Source: an uncultured Sediminibacterium sp.
GTDB taxonomy: Bacteria; Bacteroidota; Bacteroidia; Chitinophagales; Chitinophagaceae
DNA: 64,000 bases
NCBI RefSeq assembly: GCF_946481145.1
Contig: NZ_CAMLMJ010000007.1
Span: forward strand, 1-64,000
Direction of reading: 5' to 3'
The notes beneath the pieces are model-generated. The model had not been told where the DNA came from and ran no database searches. It saw only the letters and a program-made list of their open reading frames with translations. A program made the translations under genes and the position numbers. Shown here in pieces: positions 51,828-59,011 of the stretch (its first letter is position 1; every line of letters starts with the position of its first letter).

Positions 51828-53147
51828 TTACAGACCAAATAAACCGCTGTTTAATAGCTGCAATGTTTTTGTTTTATGATCACTTGGTACCAGGAGGGAA
51901 ATATTATGAGGACTTCCACCATAGCTTACCATAGTCACTGGAATTTCCTGGATGGCATTAAAGAGTCTTTGAAGTACATGATCTGTTTTAGCAATTTCAT
52001 TGCCGACAATAGAAACAATGGTTTGTCCTTTCTCCACTTCAACCGTTCCAAAGGGTTCCAATTCTTTTACAATGCCTACTAATGCTTCATCATTATCAAT
52101 GGTAACAGATACAGCTACTTCAGATGTAGTGATCATATCAATTGAAGTGCGGTATTTTTCAAACACTTCGAATACTTTTCTCAGAAAGCCATAAGCAAGC
52201 AACATTCTGCTGCTTTTTATTTTAATAGCAATGATACCGTCTTTTGCGGCTACTGCTTTTACACCAACACTTCCGGCTTCTTTGGTAATTACGGTACCTG
52301 CGGCTTCGGGCTGCATGGTATTCAATAATTTTACGGGCACATTTTCTTGTTGTGCGGGCCAGATACAGGTGGGGTGCAGAATTTTAGCCCCGAAATAAGC
52401 CAACTCCGCCGCTTCATCAAAGCTAAGTTGCTCAATTGCTACTGTTTTATTTACAATCCTTGGATCGTTATTGTGCATACCATCGATATCTGTCCAAATT
52501 TCACACACAGAAGCATTAATAGCTGCGGCGACCAGTGATGCTGTATAATCGCTACCACCTCTTTTCAGGTTATCGACTTCCCCTTTTGCATTGCGGCAGA
52601 TATAACCCTGCGTAATAAATAATTTTTTATCGGTATGCTGTTGTAAAATATTATTCAGCTTGCCTTTTATTACGGCAAGTTGTGGTTCTTCATTGGCATC
52701 AATGGTCATGAATTCCAATGCAGGTAATAACATGTGGTCAATACCCTGCTCTTCCAGGTAACAAGAAAAAAGCTTGGTACTCATCAGCTCACCTTGTGCA
52801 AGAATATCTTTATTTAAAGCCTCACTAAATGAAATACGAAGAATAATATTCAGGAATTCAAAATGTTCAGAAACAACTGCATTTGCTTTTGCCCTTACAG
52901 TATCTGTTTTAACCAGTTCCAGTACAAAATTTCTATAATGCGCTTCGAGGAGATCGATCTTTTGTTTGGCAATATCCCTGTTTGCTGAAGAAAGGTTATT
53001 ACTGATTTCCACGAGAGCATTGGTGGTGCCACTAAGTGCACTCAATACCACAATTTTAGATTCAGCATCTTTTGTAATCAACTGAGATACCTGATGCATG
53101 CGTTCCGGCTTACCTACACTTGTACCGCCGAACTTCATTATTTTCAT
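51828..53147 (-). CDS. lysC: Aspartate kinase (monofunctional)
   Basis: This 439-residue enzyme phosphorylates aspartate, the first step to lysine, threonine and methionine. The start at 53147 is fixed by MKIMKFGGTSVGKPERM, the canonical N-terminal kinase motif, and a GGAGGAG Shine-Dalgarno site 4-5 nt upstream, one of the few in the window; the frame opens 44 codons earlier. LSALSGTTNALVEI and FITQGYICRNAKGEVDNLKRGGSDYTASLVAAAI are kinase landmarks, and DIDGMHNNDPRIV follows. Two ACT domains (about 300-439) include VSVTIDN and VSYGGSPHNISLLV, giving feedback regulation. No fused homoserine dehydrogenase domain is present. Confidence 0.95.
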   Translation of the reverse strand: MKIMKFGGTSVGKPERMHQVSQLITKDAESKIVVLSALSGTTNALVEISNNLSSANRDIAKQKIDLLEAHYRNFVLELVKTDTVRAKANAVVSEHFEFLNIILRISFSEALNKDILAQGELMSTKLFSCYLEEQGIDHMLLPALEFMTIDANEEPQLAVIKGKLNNILQQHTDKKLFITQGYICRNAKGEVDNLKRGGSDYTASLVAAAINASVCEIWTDIDGMHNNDPRIVNKTVAIEQLSFDEAAELAYFGAKILHPTCIWPAQQENVPVKLLNTMQPEAAGTVITKEAGSVGVKAVAAKDGIIAIKIKSSRMLLAYGFLRKVFEVFEKYRTSIDMITTSEVAVSVTIDNDEALVGIVKELEPFGTVEVEKGQTIVSIVGNEIAKTDHVLQRLFNAIQEIPVTMVSYGGSPHNISLLVPSDHKTKTLQLLNSGLFGL

Positions 53148-53187
53148 AGCTACTCCTCCCCGGTTTAGATGGTTGTTAAATGAGGGG

Positions 53188-53219
53188 CAAAGGTAACTTA
53201 AGGTGTCTAAAAAAGTCAA
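53188..53219 (-). promoter_or_regulatory. lysC promoter
   Basis: On the minus strand TTG (53219-53217), a 21-nt spacer, then TACCTTTG (53195-53188). This is a full match to the Bacteroidota consensus promoter, 40 nt before the ATG at 53147. Confidence 0.75.
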
Positions 53220-53251
53220 GGTTTTTAAAGAACGTTCGTTAGTGCCTGGGG

Positions 53252-53483
53252 GTCTGGGAAAATTGGCTGCAAGCTGCAAGCCGCAAGCTACAAGCCTTGA
53301 ATGGTGCCTATTTTAGGCTTTCTGCTATTATTTGAATAAATGACAGGGCTAGTGAATTTGTTTTGTAAAAATCCTACTTAAAGAAATATTTAATTACCAC
53401 CCTTATGCTTGTTGACGGTTGAATTAATAGTAAAAAAAAGCTAGAAGCTAGAAGCTAGAGGCTAGAAGCTCTTTTCCCCGGAC
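53252..53483. repeat. Intergenic heptad-repeat element E8
   Basis: This is the best-defined member of the set, 232 nt long. The left cap GTCTGGGAAAATTGGCT (53252-53268) leads into heptads GCTGCAA, GCTGCAA, GCCGCAA, GCTACAA (53266-53293). The right arm has GCTAGAA, GCTAGAA, GCTAGAG, GCTAGAA (53440-53467), and the right cap AGCTCTTTTCCCCGGAC (53467-53483) is the inverse of the left cap. The core shares a stretch starting TATTTTAGGCTTTCTGC with E1 (53309 and 4412), and its later part GAATTTGTTTTGTAAAA with E5. It lies between the lysC promoter and the Ldh gene stop. Confidence 0.85.
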
Positions 53484-53493
53484 AGCCATGCCT

Positions 53494-54576
53494 TTAATTT
53501 ACCAGCTTTATCCCAAAACGCTCTCCTACTGCTTTAAGATCGGCAACTACTGGTGCTACGATCGGAATTCCTTTTTCCATTCTATCTGCTTCATATTCTC
53601 TTTCAGGATCTCCGGGAATAAGCACTTTTTCATGTCCGGGAGCGGGCTTAGCTTGTCTGAATCTATCGATCCAGTTATCCATATGCTGTTTGAATTCTTC
53701 CGCAGGTCTGAAAGCATCTATTCTCATGGCGCCGAAGAAATGTCCTAATCCTTTACCCGGCATATTTTCAGGCATTGGTACATAAGCAGGAAATGGTGGG
53801 GCCCATGGACCATAACTACCCCCACTTAATACGGCGGAGAAAATATCTACAATGGCTCCGAGGGCATAACCTTTATGACTACCATGCTCTCTATCGCTAC
53901 CAAGTGGCAAAAGCGCTCCTTGCTGTTTCAGGATATTAGCATCGGTTGTTGGGTTGCCTTCTTTGTCTTGCACCCAACCTAAAGGGGCTTCTGCATTTTT
54001 TCTTTGTAATATTTCAAGTTTCCCATTTGCTGCAGTTGTTGTTGCCATATCTGCAACAAAAGGAGGTTGAGTTCCAGCGGGAATGGCTACTGCTATCGGG
54101 TTGGTACCTAGCATTCTTTCAATAGAAAAAGTAGGTGCTACCAGTGCACTGGCATTGGTCATAGCCATACCAATCATTTCGTGTTCCAGTGCCATCATCG
54201 CATGGTAACCAGCAATACCAAAGTGATTGGTATTATGCACCGATACCCATCCGGTACCTGCCAGTTTTGCCTTTTCAATGGCTACCTGCATTGCGAAAGG
54301 AGCTACAACAAGACCTAAACCAGCATCTCCATCTACGACTGCTGTTGATGGTGTTTCGTGTACAATTTTAATATCAGGTTTGGTATTGATTCGGTTTACT
54401 TCCCATAAACGTACGTACCCGCTGAGTCTTGCCACACCATGACTATCAATACCTCTTAAATCTGCTGATAGCAATACGGTTGTTGCAGTGGTTGCATCCG
54501 TTTCTGAGCAACCCATTGCTTTAAATACGTTATAGGTAAATTGATAGAGCTCCTGGTATGAAAACTGTTGATCCAT
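53494..54576 (-). CDS. Ldh-family (malate/L-sulfolactate/ureidoglycolate) dehydrogenase
   Basis: This 360-residue NAD(P)-dependent oxidoreductase belongs to the Ldh/MDH type-2 family, which is unrelated to Rossmann-fold lactate dehydrogenases. The start at 54576 (MDQQFSYQELYQF) is favoured over the open frame at 54591. Marks are DLRGIDSHGVARLSGYV (about 45-62), VDGDAGLGLVVAPFAM, HFGIAGYHAMMALEHEMIGMAMTNASALVAPT, LGTNPIAVAIPAG, HGSHKGYALGAIVDIFSAVLSG and LGHFFGAMRIDAF. The catalytic His is probably that in NTNHFGIAGYH. Substrate cannot be fixed from sequence alone; the family uses malate, sulfolactate, ureidoglycolate or 2,3-diketogulonate. It is monocistronic. Confidence 0.87.
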   Translation of the reverse strand: MDQQFSYQELYQFTYNVFKAMGCSETDATTATTVLLSADLRGIDSHGVARLSGYVRLWEVNRINTKPDIKIVHETPSTAVVDGDAGLGLVVAPFAMQVAIEKAKLAGTGWVSVHNTNHFGIAGYHAMMALEHEMIGMAMTNASALVAPTFSIERMLGTNPIAVAIPAGTQPPFVADMATTTAANGKLEILQRKNAEAPLGWVQDKEGNPTTDANILKQQGALLPLGSDREHGSHKGYALGAIVDIFSAVLSGGSYGPWAPPFPAYVPMPENMPGKGLGHFFGAMRIDAFRPAEEFKQHMDNWIDRFRQAKPAPGHEKVLIPGDPEREYEADRMEKGIPIVAPVVADLKAVGERFGIKLVN

Positions 54577-54624
54577 TGGCGCAAGGTACAAAACTGTTTA
54601 ATGAAGTTTAGGTTGGGGGTCATC

Positions 54625-54665
54625 AAAAAAAATAGGAGCCAATTATATTGAGCCCCTATTTTTTA
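54625..54665 (-). terminator. Bidirectional terminator after ssb region
   Basis: Inverted arms of about 10 bp (AAAAAATAGG and its inverse CCTATTTTTT) with a mismatched inner stem and A/T tracts on both sides. It lies between the ssb stop (54682) and the Ldh gene start, and on the minus strand is followed by T-rich sequence. Confidence 0.65.
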
Positions 54666-54681
54666 AGTAGTATAACTGTTA

Positions 54682-55134
54682 CTAGAATGGTAAATCATCC
54701 ATTGGTTCAGTAAGTTCATTTGGTGTACTTACTGAAGGCTGACTATTATAAGCCGGTGCAGAAGGGGCCGAACTATTTCCATAATTACCTTGTGGTGATG
54801 GACTTCCTCCTTCATTATTTTTTGAACCAATTAGCTGGATGGTAAGCACCCTTAGTGTTAAGGTTGCTCCATTTCTTCCATCCTGTGTGGTATAGGTTCT
54901 TACATCCGGATTACCTTCTACATAAACCTGTGTTCCCTTTTTAAGGTATGGAACCACACCTGTGCGATCTGTCCAGTATGAACAATCTACCCAAACAGTA
55001 CGATCTTTTTGAACACCCTGGGCATCCTTGTATCTTTCCGTATGTGCAACGGTAAAGTTGATCACATTCTTTCCATTTACCGAATTTAAAACGGCGTCTT
55101 TACCCAGGTTTCCGATTACCAATAGTTTTATCAT
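54682..55134 (-). CDS. ssb: Single-stranded DNA-binding protein
   Basis: This 150-residue protein binds single-stranded DNA in replication and repair. The start at 55134 (MIKLLVIGNLGKDAVLNSVNGKNVINFTVAH) matches the family N-terminus; the open frame has 60 extra codons upstream without family similarity. The OB fold covers about 1-105 (RTVWVDCSYWTDRTG, LKKGTQVYVEGNPDVRTYT, GATLTLRVLTIQLIG). A disordered Gly/Pro/Ser-rich linker follows, ending in the acidic tip PMDDLPF, the standard protein-interaction tail. It is probably monocistronic and divergent from mnmA. Confidence 0.95.
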   Translation of the reverse strand: MIKLLVIGNLGKDAVLNSVNGKNVINFTVAHTERYKDAQGVQKDRTVWVDCSYWTDRTGVVPYLKKGTQVYVEGNPDVRTYTTQDGRNGATLTLRVLTIQLIGSKNNEGGSPSPQGNYGNSSAPSAPAYNSQPSVSTPNELTEPMDDLPF

Positions 55135-55329
55135 AACGATCAATTTTGGTAAATATCGGGAAAATGATGTTTCCCGGTTAGCGTATTTACCGCAATTTTT
55201 ACCAGACCGGATATCAGTGGTTTTCCTGATTTTGAACCATAATATGGCCATTTTAGTGATTTTTCGTTTTTCGAAAGCCTGACAGTGGCTTTGAAAAGCG
55301 CTTCTTAGAGGCAATTCAGTGGGTTATCG

Positions 55330-55337
55330 TATTTTTG
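55330..55337 (+). promoter_or_regulatory. -7 box of mnmA promoter
   Basis: TATTTTTG matches TAnnTTTG, 19 nt before the mnmA ATG. Confidence 0.5.
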
Positions 55338-55356
55338 CAGACTAATAATTTTTATC

Positions 55357-56466
55357 ATGAGCCGTAAAGGAAAAGTGTTGGTGGCAATGAGTGGCGGTAT
55401 TGACAGTACCGTTACGGCACTCATGTTACACCATGAAGGGTATGAAGTGGTGGGTATCACCATGAAAACATGGGATTATGCAAGCAGTGGCACCAGTTCA
55501 AAGGAAACAGGTTGTTGTAATATCGATTCTTTTAACGATGCCCGACAGGCAGCAGTGCACCATGGGTTTCCGCATTTTATTTTAGATATCCGCGAGGAAT
55601 TCGGTGGTTTTGTCATTGAAAATTTTGTTGAAGAATACCTTGCAGGCCGCACTCCCAATCCTTGCGTGATGTGCAATACCCATATCAAATGGAGGGCATT
55701 ACTCAAAAGAGCCAATGCGCTTAACTGCGATTTTATTGCTACCGGACATTATGCTGAAGTAAGACAACATGATAACGGACGCTATGTAATTAGTAAGGGT
55801 CTTGACGAAACCAAAGATCAGAGCTATGTTTTATGGGGACTTGATCAGGAATTGTTAAGTCGCACCATGATGCCCCTGGGTAAATACCACAAAAAAGATA
55901 TTCGTCAGATGGCCATGGATATGGGCTATCCTGAACTAGCGAAAAAAAGTGAGAGTTACGAAATTTGTTTTGTGCCTGATAATGATTACCGGGGTTTCCT
56001 GAAAAGAAATGTAGACGGCTTGGAAGCTAAAGTTGATGGCGGATGGTTTGTTGATAAAACGGGAAAACAATTAGGCAGACATAAAGGATACCCATTCTAT
56101 ACCATCGGCCAGCGCAAAGGATTAGACATTGCATTAGGTAAACCTGCTTATGTAACCGCAATTGACCCAGATACCAATACCGTTACACTTGGAGAAGAAA
56201 CCGACCTCGAACAAAACGATATGCAGGTTGGAAAAATCAACTGGATAAAATACGATGGTATTACTGATGGTATGGAAGCCATCACCCGAATCCGTTATAA
56301 AGATCGCGGCGCTTTGTCTAATTTATATACCAGCGAGAATGGCATAAGGGCACATTTTTACGAAAATGTAAAGAGCATAGCTCCCGGCCAGAGTGCGGTA
56401 TTTTATGAAGGGAATGATGTAATCGGTGGAGGAATCATTCAGCGCGGCGCGCTAATGAATCTTTAA
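55357..56466 (+). CDS. mnmA: tRNA-specific 2-thiouridylase MnmA
   Basis: This 369-residue enzyme adds sulfur to U34 of tRNA-Lys, Glu and Gln. The PP-loop ATP site is AMSGGIDSTVTALML (about 10-24), with Ile and Thr at places often Val and Ser. The first catalytic Cys lies in TPNPCVMCNTHIKW (about 105-118), and the second in ESYEICFVPDNDYRGFL (about 203-219). GHYAEVR and YFTIGQRKGL-like sequence (YTIGQRKGLDIALG) complete the site. The C-terminal beta barrel ends GQSAVFYEGNDVIGGGII. Its stop is 5 nt from that of the convergent rsmB-like gene. Confidence 0.95.
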   Translation: MSRKGKVLVAMSGGIDSTVTALMLHHEGYEVVGITMKTWDYASSGTSSKETGCCNIDSFNDARQAAVHHGFPHFILDIREEFGGFVIENFVEEYLAGRTPNPCVMCNTHIKWRALLKRANALNCDFIATGHYAEVRQHDNGRYVISKGLDETKDQSYVLWGLDQELLSRTMMPLGKYHKKDIRQMAMDMGYPELAKKSESYEICFVPDNDYRGFLKRNVDGLEAKVDGGWFVDKTGKQLGRHKGYPFYTIGQRKGLDIALGKPAYVTAIDPDTNTVTLGEETDLEQNDMQVGKINWIKYDGITDGMEAITRIRYKDRGALSNLYTSENGIRAHFYENVKSIAPGQSAVFYEGNDVIGGGIIQRGALMNL

Positions 56467-56471
56467 TCAGA

Positions 56472-57650
56472 TCAGGCTTTTTTCACAAGCAACGCAACAA
56501 ACATGGTATCCGATTTTTGGTTATACCCTGTCAGCAATTCCTGTTTAACCAGTTCCAGTGAGTCATTCTCTGTAAGGAGATGAGTAATTACCTCTTCATT
56601 TTCTCTTTTGAATAAAGAACAGGTAATGTATAATAGGTAACCTCCAGGTTTTACTGTTTTTGCAGTATTAAGAATGATCTTTTTCTGTAAAGTAGTAAAT
56701 AAAGTAATCTTATCTGGACCAAAAAAGAACAATTGTTCCGGAGTTCTCGACCATGTACCACTACCTGTGCAAGGCGCATCACAGATAACTAAATCAAATC
56801 CATTTTCGGGTGGTGTAAAAGTAGAGGTGGAAATATCAGCCTGAAAAGATTGATAGCCGGTGATTTTTGCCCTTTCAAAACGTGTCCCCAGGTTTTGAAG
56901 TATAGTACTGCGTGTGTCTGAAACGGTTAAATCAATTTGCTTAAAATAATCTGTAGCTAGTATTGATTTCCCTCCACTTGCTGCACAACAATCCCAAACA
57001 CGCACTGGTGATTGTTCCAATTTTTCAGGAAAGAATTGTTTTACCCTTTGCGAATTCAGATCCTGAATTACAGCTTCTTCATCTATTTGTAAAGCAGTAT
57101 CCAATTTGGTGCCATTCGCCAAAGCCAGACTATCATTTGCAATTTCTTTAAAATGAATTTCTGCTGCGCGTAATTTTTCTTTAACCAAAGCTTCTTTACC
57201 AGGTCTGATTCGGATAAATAAATCGGGTTGTGTAAACTGCGCATAACATAATGCTGCCTGATCAACACCGAAACTAATTTCATCTTTCCATGGATAAATA
57301 TGCTGGATACTGAATACGGGGAATTGTTGTTCTACATAAGCCACTCTTTCTACAAGATCTTCGCTCCAGTTTTTGATCCAATCTGGTTTATACAAGCCAG
57401 CCCAATAACCCGGTGCTTTTTCAGCAAAAAAAAGTGCAATGCGCAAGCGTTCCTTTACACTCAACTCCTTTAATGCATGTCCGAGCCGGTAATAACTATA
57501 ACAAAGATGTGAAATATATTTTCTGTCTTTCGAGCCGTGTTTCTTCTCTGTTGAAAAATACTGTTTGAGATAATGTACCAATGGCACAACTCCATTATAC
57601 CCTTGAATAAGGGATATTGCCGTATTGAAATAAGACTGGAATCGCATCAT
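56472..57650 (-). CDS. RsmB/NOP-family rRNA cytosine-C5 methyltransferase
   Basis: This protein of about 392 residues is an AdoMet-dependent RNA m5C methyltransferase. The start at 57650 (MMRFQSYFNTAISL) is the first ATG; the frame opens at a TTG at 57659. The SAM motif is VWDCCAASGGKSILATDY (about 220), and VICDAPCTGSGTWSRTPE carries the first Cys of the Cys pair. YLLYITCSLFKRENEEVI carries the other. It has an N-terminal helical region of about 120 residues, shorter than the NusB-like region of E. coli RsmB, and lacks the family's usual RNA-binding C-terminal extension. It probably methylates 16S rRNA, but the exact position is not certain. Confidence 0.88.
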   Translation of the reverse strand: MMRFQSYFNTAISLIQGYNGVVPLVHYLKQYFSTEKKHGSKDRKYISHLCYSYYRLGHALKELSVKERLRIALFFAEKAPGYWAGLYKPDWIKNWSEDLVERVAYVEQQFPVFSIQHIYPWKDEISFGVDQAALCYAQFTQPDLFIRIRPGKEALVKEKLRAAEIHFKEIANDSLALANGTKLDTALQIDEEAVIQDLNSQRVKQFFPEKLEQSPVRVWDCCAASGGKSILATDYFKQIDLTVSDTRSTILQNLGTRFERAKITGYQSFQADISTSTFTPPENGFDLVICDAPCTGSGTWSRTPEQLFFFGPDKITLFTTLQKKIILNTAKTVKPGGYLLYITCSLFKRENEEVITHLLTENDSLELVKQELLTGYNQKSDTMFVALLVKKA

Positions 57651-57673
57651 GGTGTACAAATCAAGGTTGTATC

Positions 57674-57708
57674 AGGATCGCTATGATGATTTCCATCATA
57701 GCGATCCT
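57674..57708. repeat. 15-bp perfect hairpin after sucB
   Basis: Perfect arms AGGATCGCTATGATG (57674-57688) and CATCATAGCGATCCT (57694-57708) with a 5-nt loop ATTTC. No T-tract is present on either strand. It lies between the sucB stop and the rsmB-like gene start, and may protect the sucAB mRNA 3' end or act as a weak terminator. Confidence 0.75.
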
Positions 57709-57747
57709 CCCAATTAAGTTACAGCAATTTCGTGAGAATTATAAAGC

Positions 57748-58968
57748 TTAGACTTCCAGTAAGGTTTTAACCGGATCTTTTCCGAAAAGAAGTAGTTCTG
57801 GATTTTCGAGTAATTCTTTCACGCGAACAAGGAAGCTTACGCTTTCTCTTCCGTCAATAATGCGGTGATCGTAGCTAAGTGCCAGATACATCATTGGTCG
57901 GATAACTACCTGTCCGTTTATGGCCATTGGTCTTTCCTGGATTTTATGCATACCCAGGATAGCACTTTGTGGAATATTGATGATAGGAGTACTCATCAGG
58001 CTACCAAAAACGCCTCCATTGGTAATGGTAAATGTTCCACCCTGTAAATCTTCCGCAGTTAATTTGCTATCTCTTGCTTTACCTGCCAGTTCAACCACTT
58101 TTTTCTCTACATCTGCCATGCTCAGGCTCTCCACATTTCTCATAACGGGTACGGTAAGTCCTCTGGGGGTACTTACTGCGATACTGATATCAGCATAATC
58201 ATGGTAAATTAATTGGTCGCCATCAATATAAGCATTCACAGAAGGCCATTCTCCCAGTGCTATGGCACAAGCTTTGGCAAAAAAGCTCATGAACCCGAGG
58301 TTAACTCCGTGCAATTCTTTGAACTTGTCTTTGTATTGCTTACGCACATCCATGATCCTGGTCATGTCAACCTCGTTAAAGGTTGTTAGCATAGCAGTAG
58401 TATTCTTTGCTTCCACCAGTCTCTTACTGATGGTTTTACGCAGGTTGCTCATTTTCTCCTGACGTACATTTCTGCTAAACAATTCTCCTCCGGCAACCAA
58501 TGGTTTTTTACCAGGGTTTGATAAAGCTTCCAGTACATCGTGTTTTACGATTTTACCACCAACACCGGTTGCCTTGATTGAACTTGGATCAACTTTTTTA
58601 TCTGCGATAATTGCGGAAGCAACAGGCGTTGCTTTGATATCATTTGAAACAGCGGTAACAGGTGCCTCATTTTTTACAGCCGGAGCTGCAGCAGCCGGTG
58701 TTTCCTTTGGTGCTGGCTGCCCTTCGGGTTTAGCAGCGGTTTCATCAATCTTTGCCAGTACATCTCCAATATTGAGTGTATCTCCTTCTTTACCAACTGT
58801 AGTTAGTATACCTGCCTGTTCAGCATTTACCTCAAAAGTGGCTTTCTCACTTTCCAGTTCGGCAATTACTTCATCGCGCTCAACCCATTCGCCATCTTTT
58901 TTGGTCCACTTAAGTAATGTAACCTCACTGATGGATTCTCCTACTGTTGGTACTTTTATTTCGATCAT
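57748..58968 (-). CDS. sucB: 2-oxoglutarate dehydrogenase E2, dihydrolipoyl succinyltransferase
   Basis: This 406-residue subunit of the 2-oxoglutarate dehydrogenase complex carries succinyl groups to CoA. The lipoyl domain (about 1-77) has the lipoylated lysine in [11 protein letters not shown] (Lys43). An Ala/Pro-rich linker (about 78-115) leads to the E3-binding domain (about 125-150), and the catalytic domain begins near 175, with [26 protein letters not shown], the [27 protein letters not shown] segment and the active site [16 protein letters not shown]. Length is typical. It is the second gene of the sucA-sucB operon (43-nt gap). Confidence 0.96.
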   Translation of the reverse strand: MIEIKVPTVGESISEVTLLKWTKKDGEWVERDEVIAELESEKATFEVNAEQAGILTTVGKEGDTLNIGDVLAKIDETAAKPEGQPAPKETPAAAAPAVKNEAPVTAVSNDIKATPVASAIIADKKVDPSSIKATGVGGKIVKHDVLEALSNPGKKPLVAGGELFSRNVRQEKMSNLRKTISKRLVEAKNTTAMLTTFNEVDMTRIMDVRKQYKDKFKELHGVNLGFMSFFAKACAIALGEWPSVNAYIDGDQLIYHDYADISIAVSTPRGLTVPVMRNVESLSMADVEKKVVELAGKARDSKLTAEDLQGGTFTITNGGVFGSLMSTPIINIPQSAILGMHKIQERPMAINGQVVIRPMMYLALSYDHRIIDGRESVSFLVRVKELLENPELLLFGKDPVKTLLEV

Positions 58969-59011
58969 CGAATTACCTGTTTATAATTATAAATTCAATT
59001 CTATTTATTGA

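Noticed and set aside
53148..53279. Upstream extension of lysC
   Set aside because: It contains the consensus promoter and part of E8; MKIMKFGGTSVGK with a Shine-Dalgarno site fixes the start at 53147.
55135..55314. Upstream extension of ssb
   Set aside because: The 60 extra residues have no SSB similarity and run into the mnmA upstream region.
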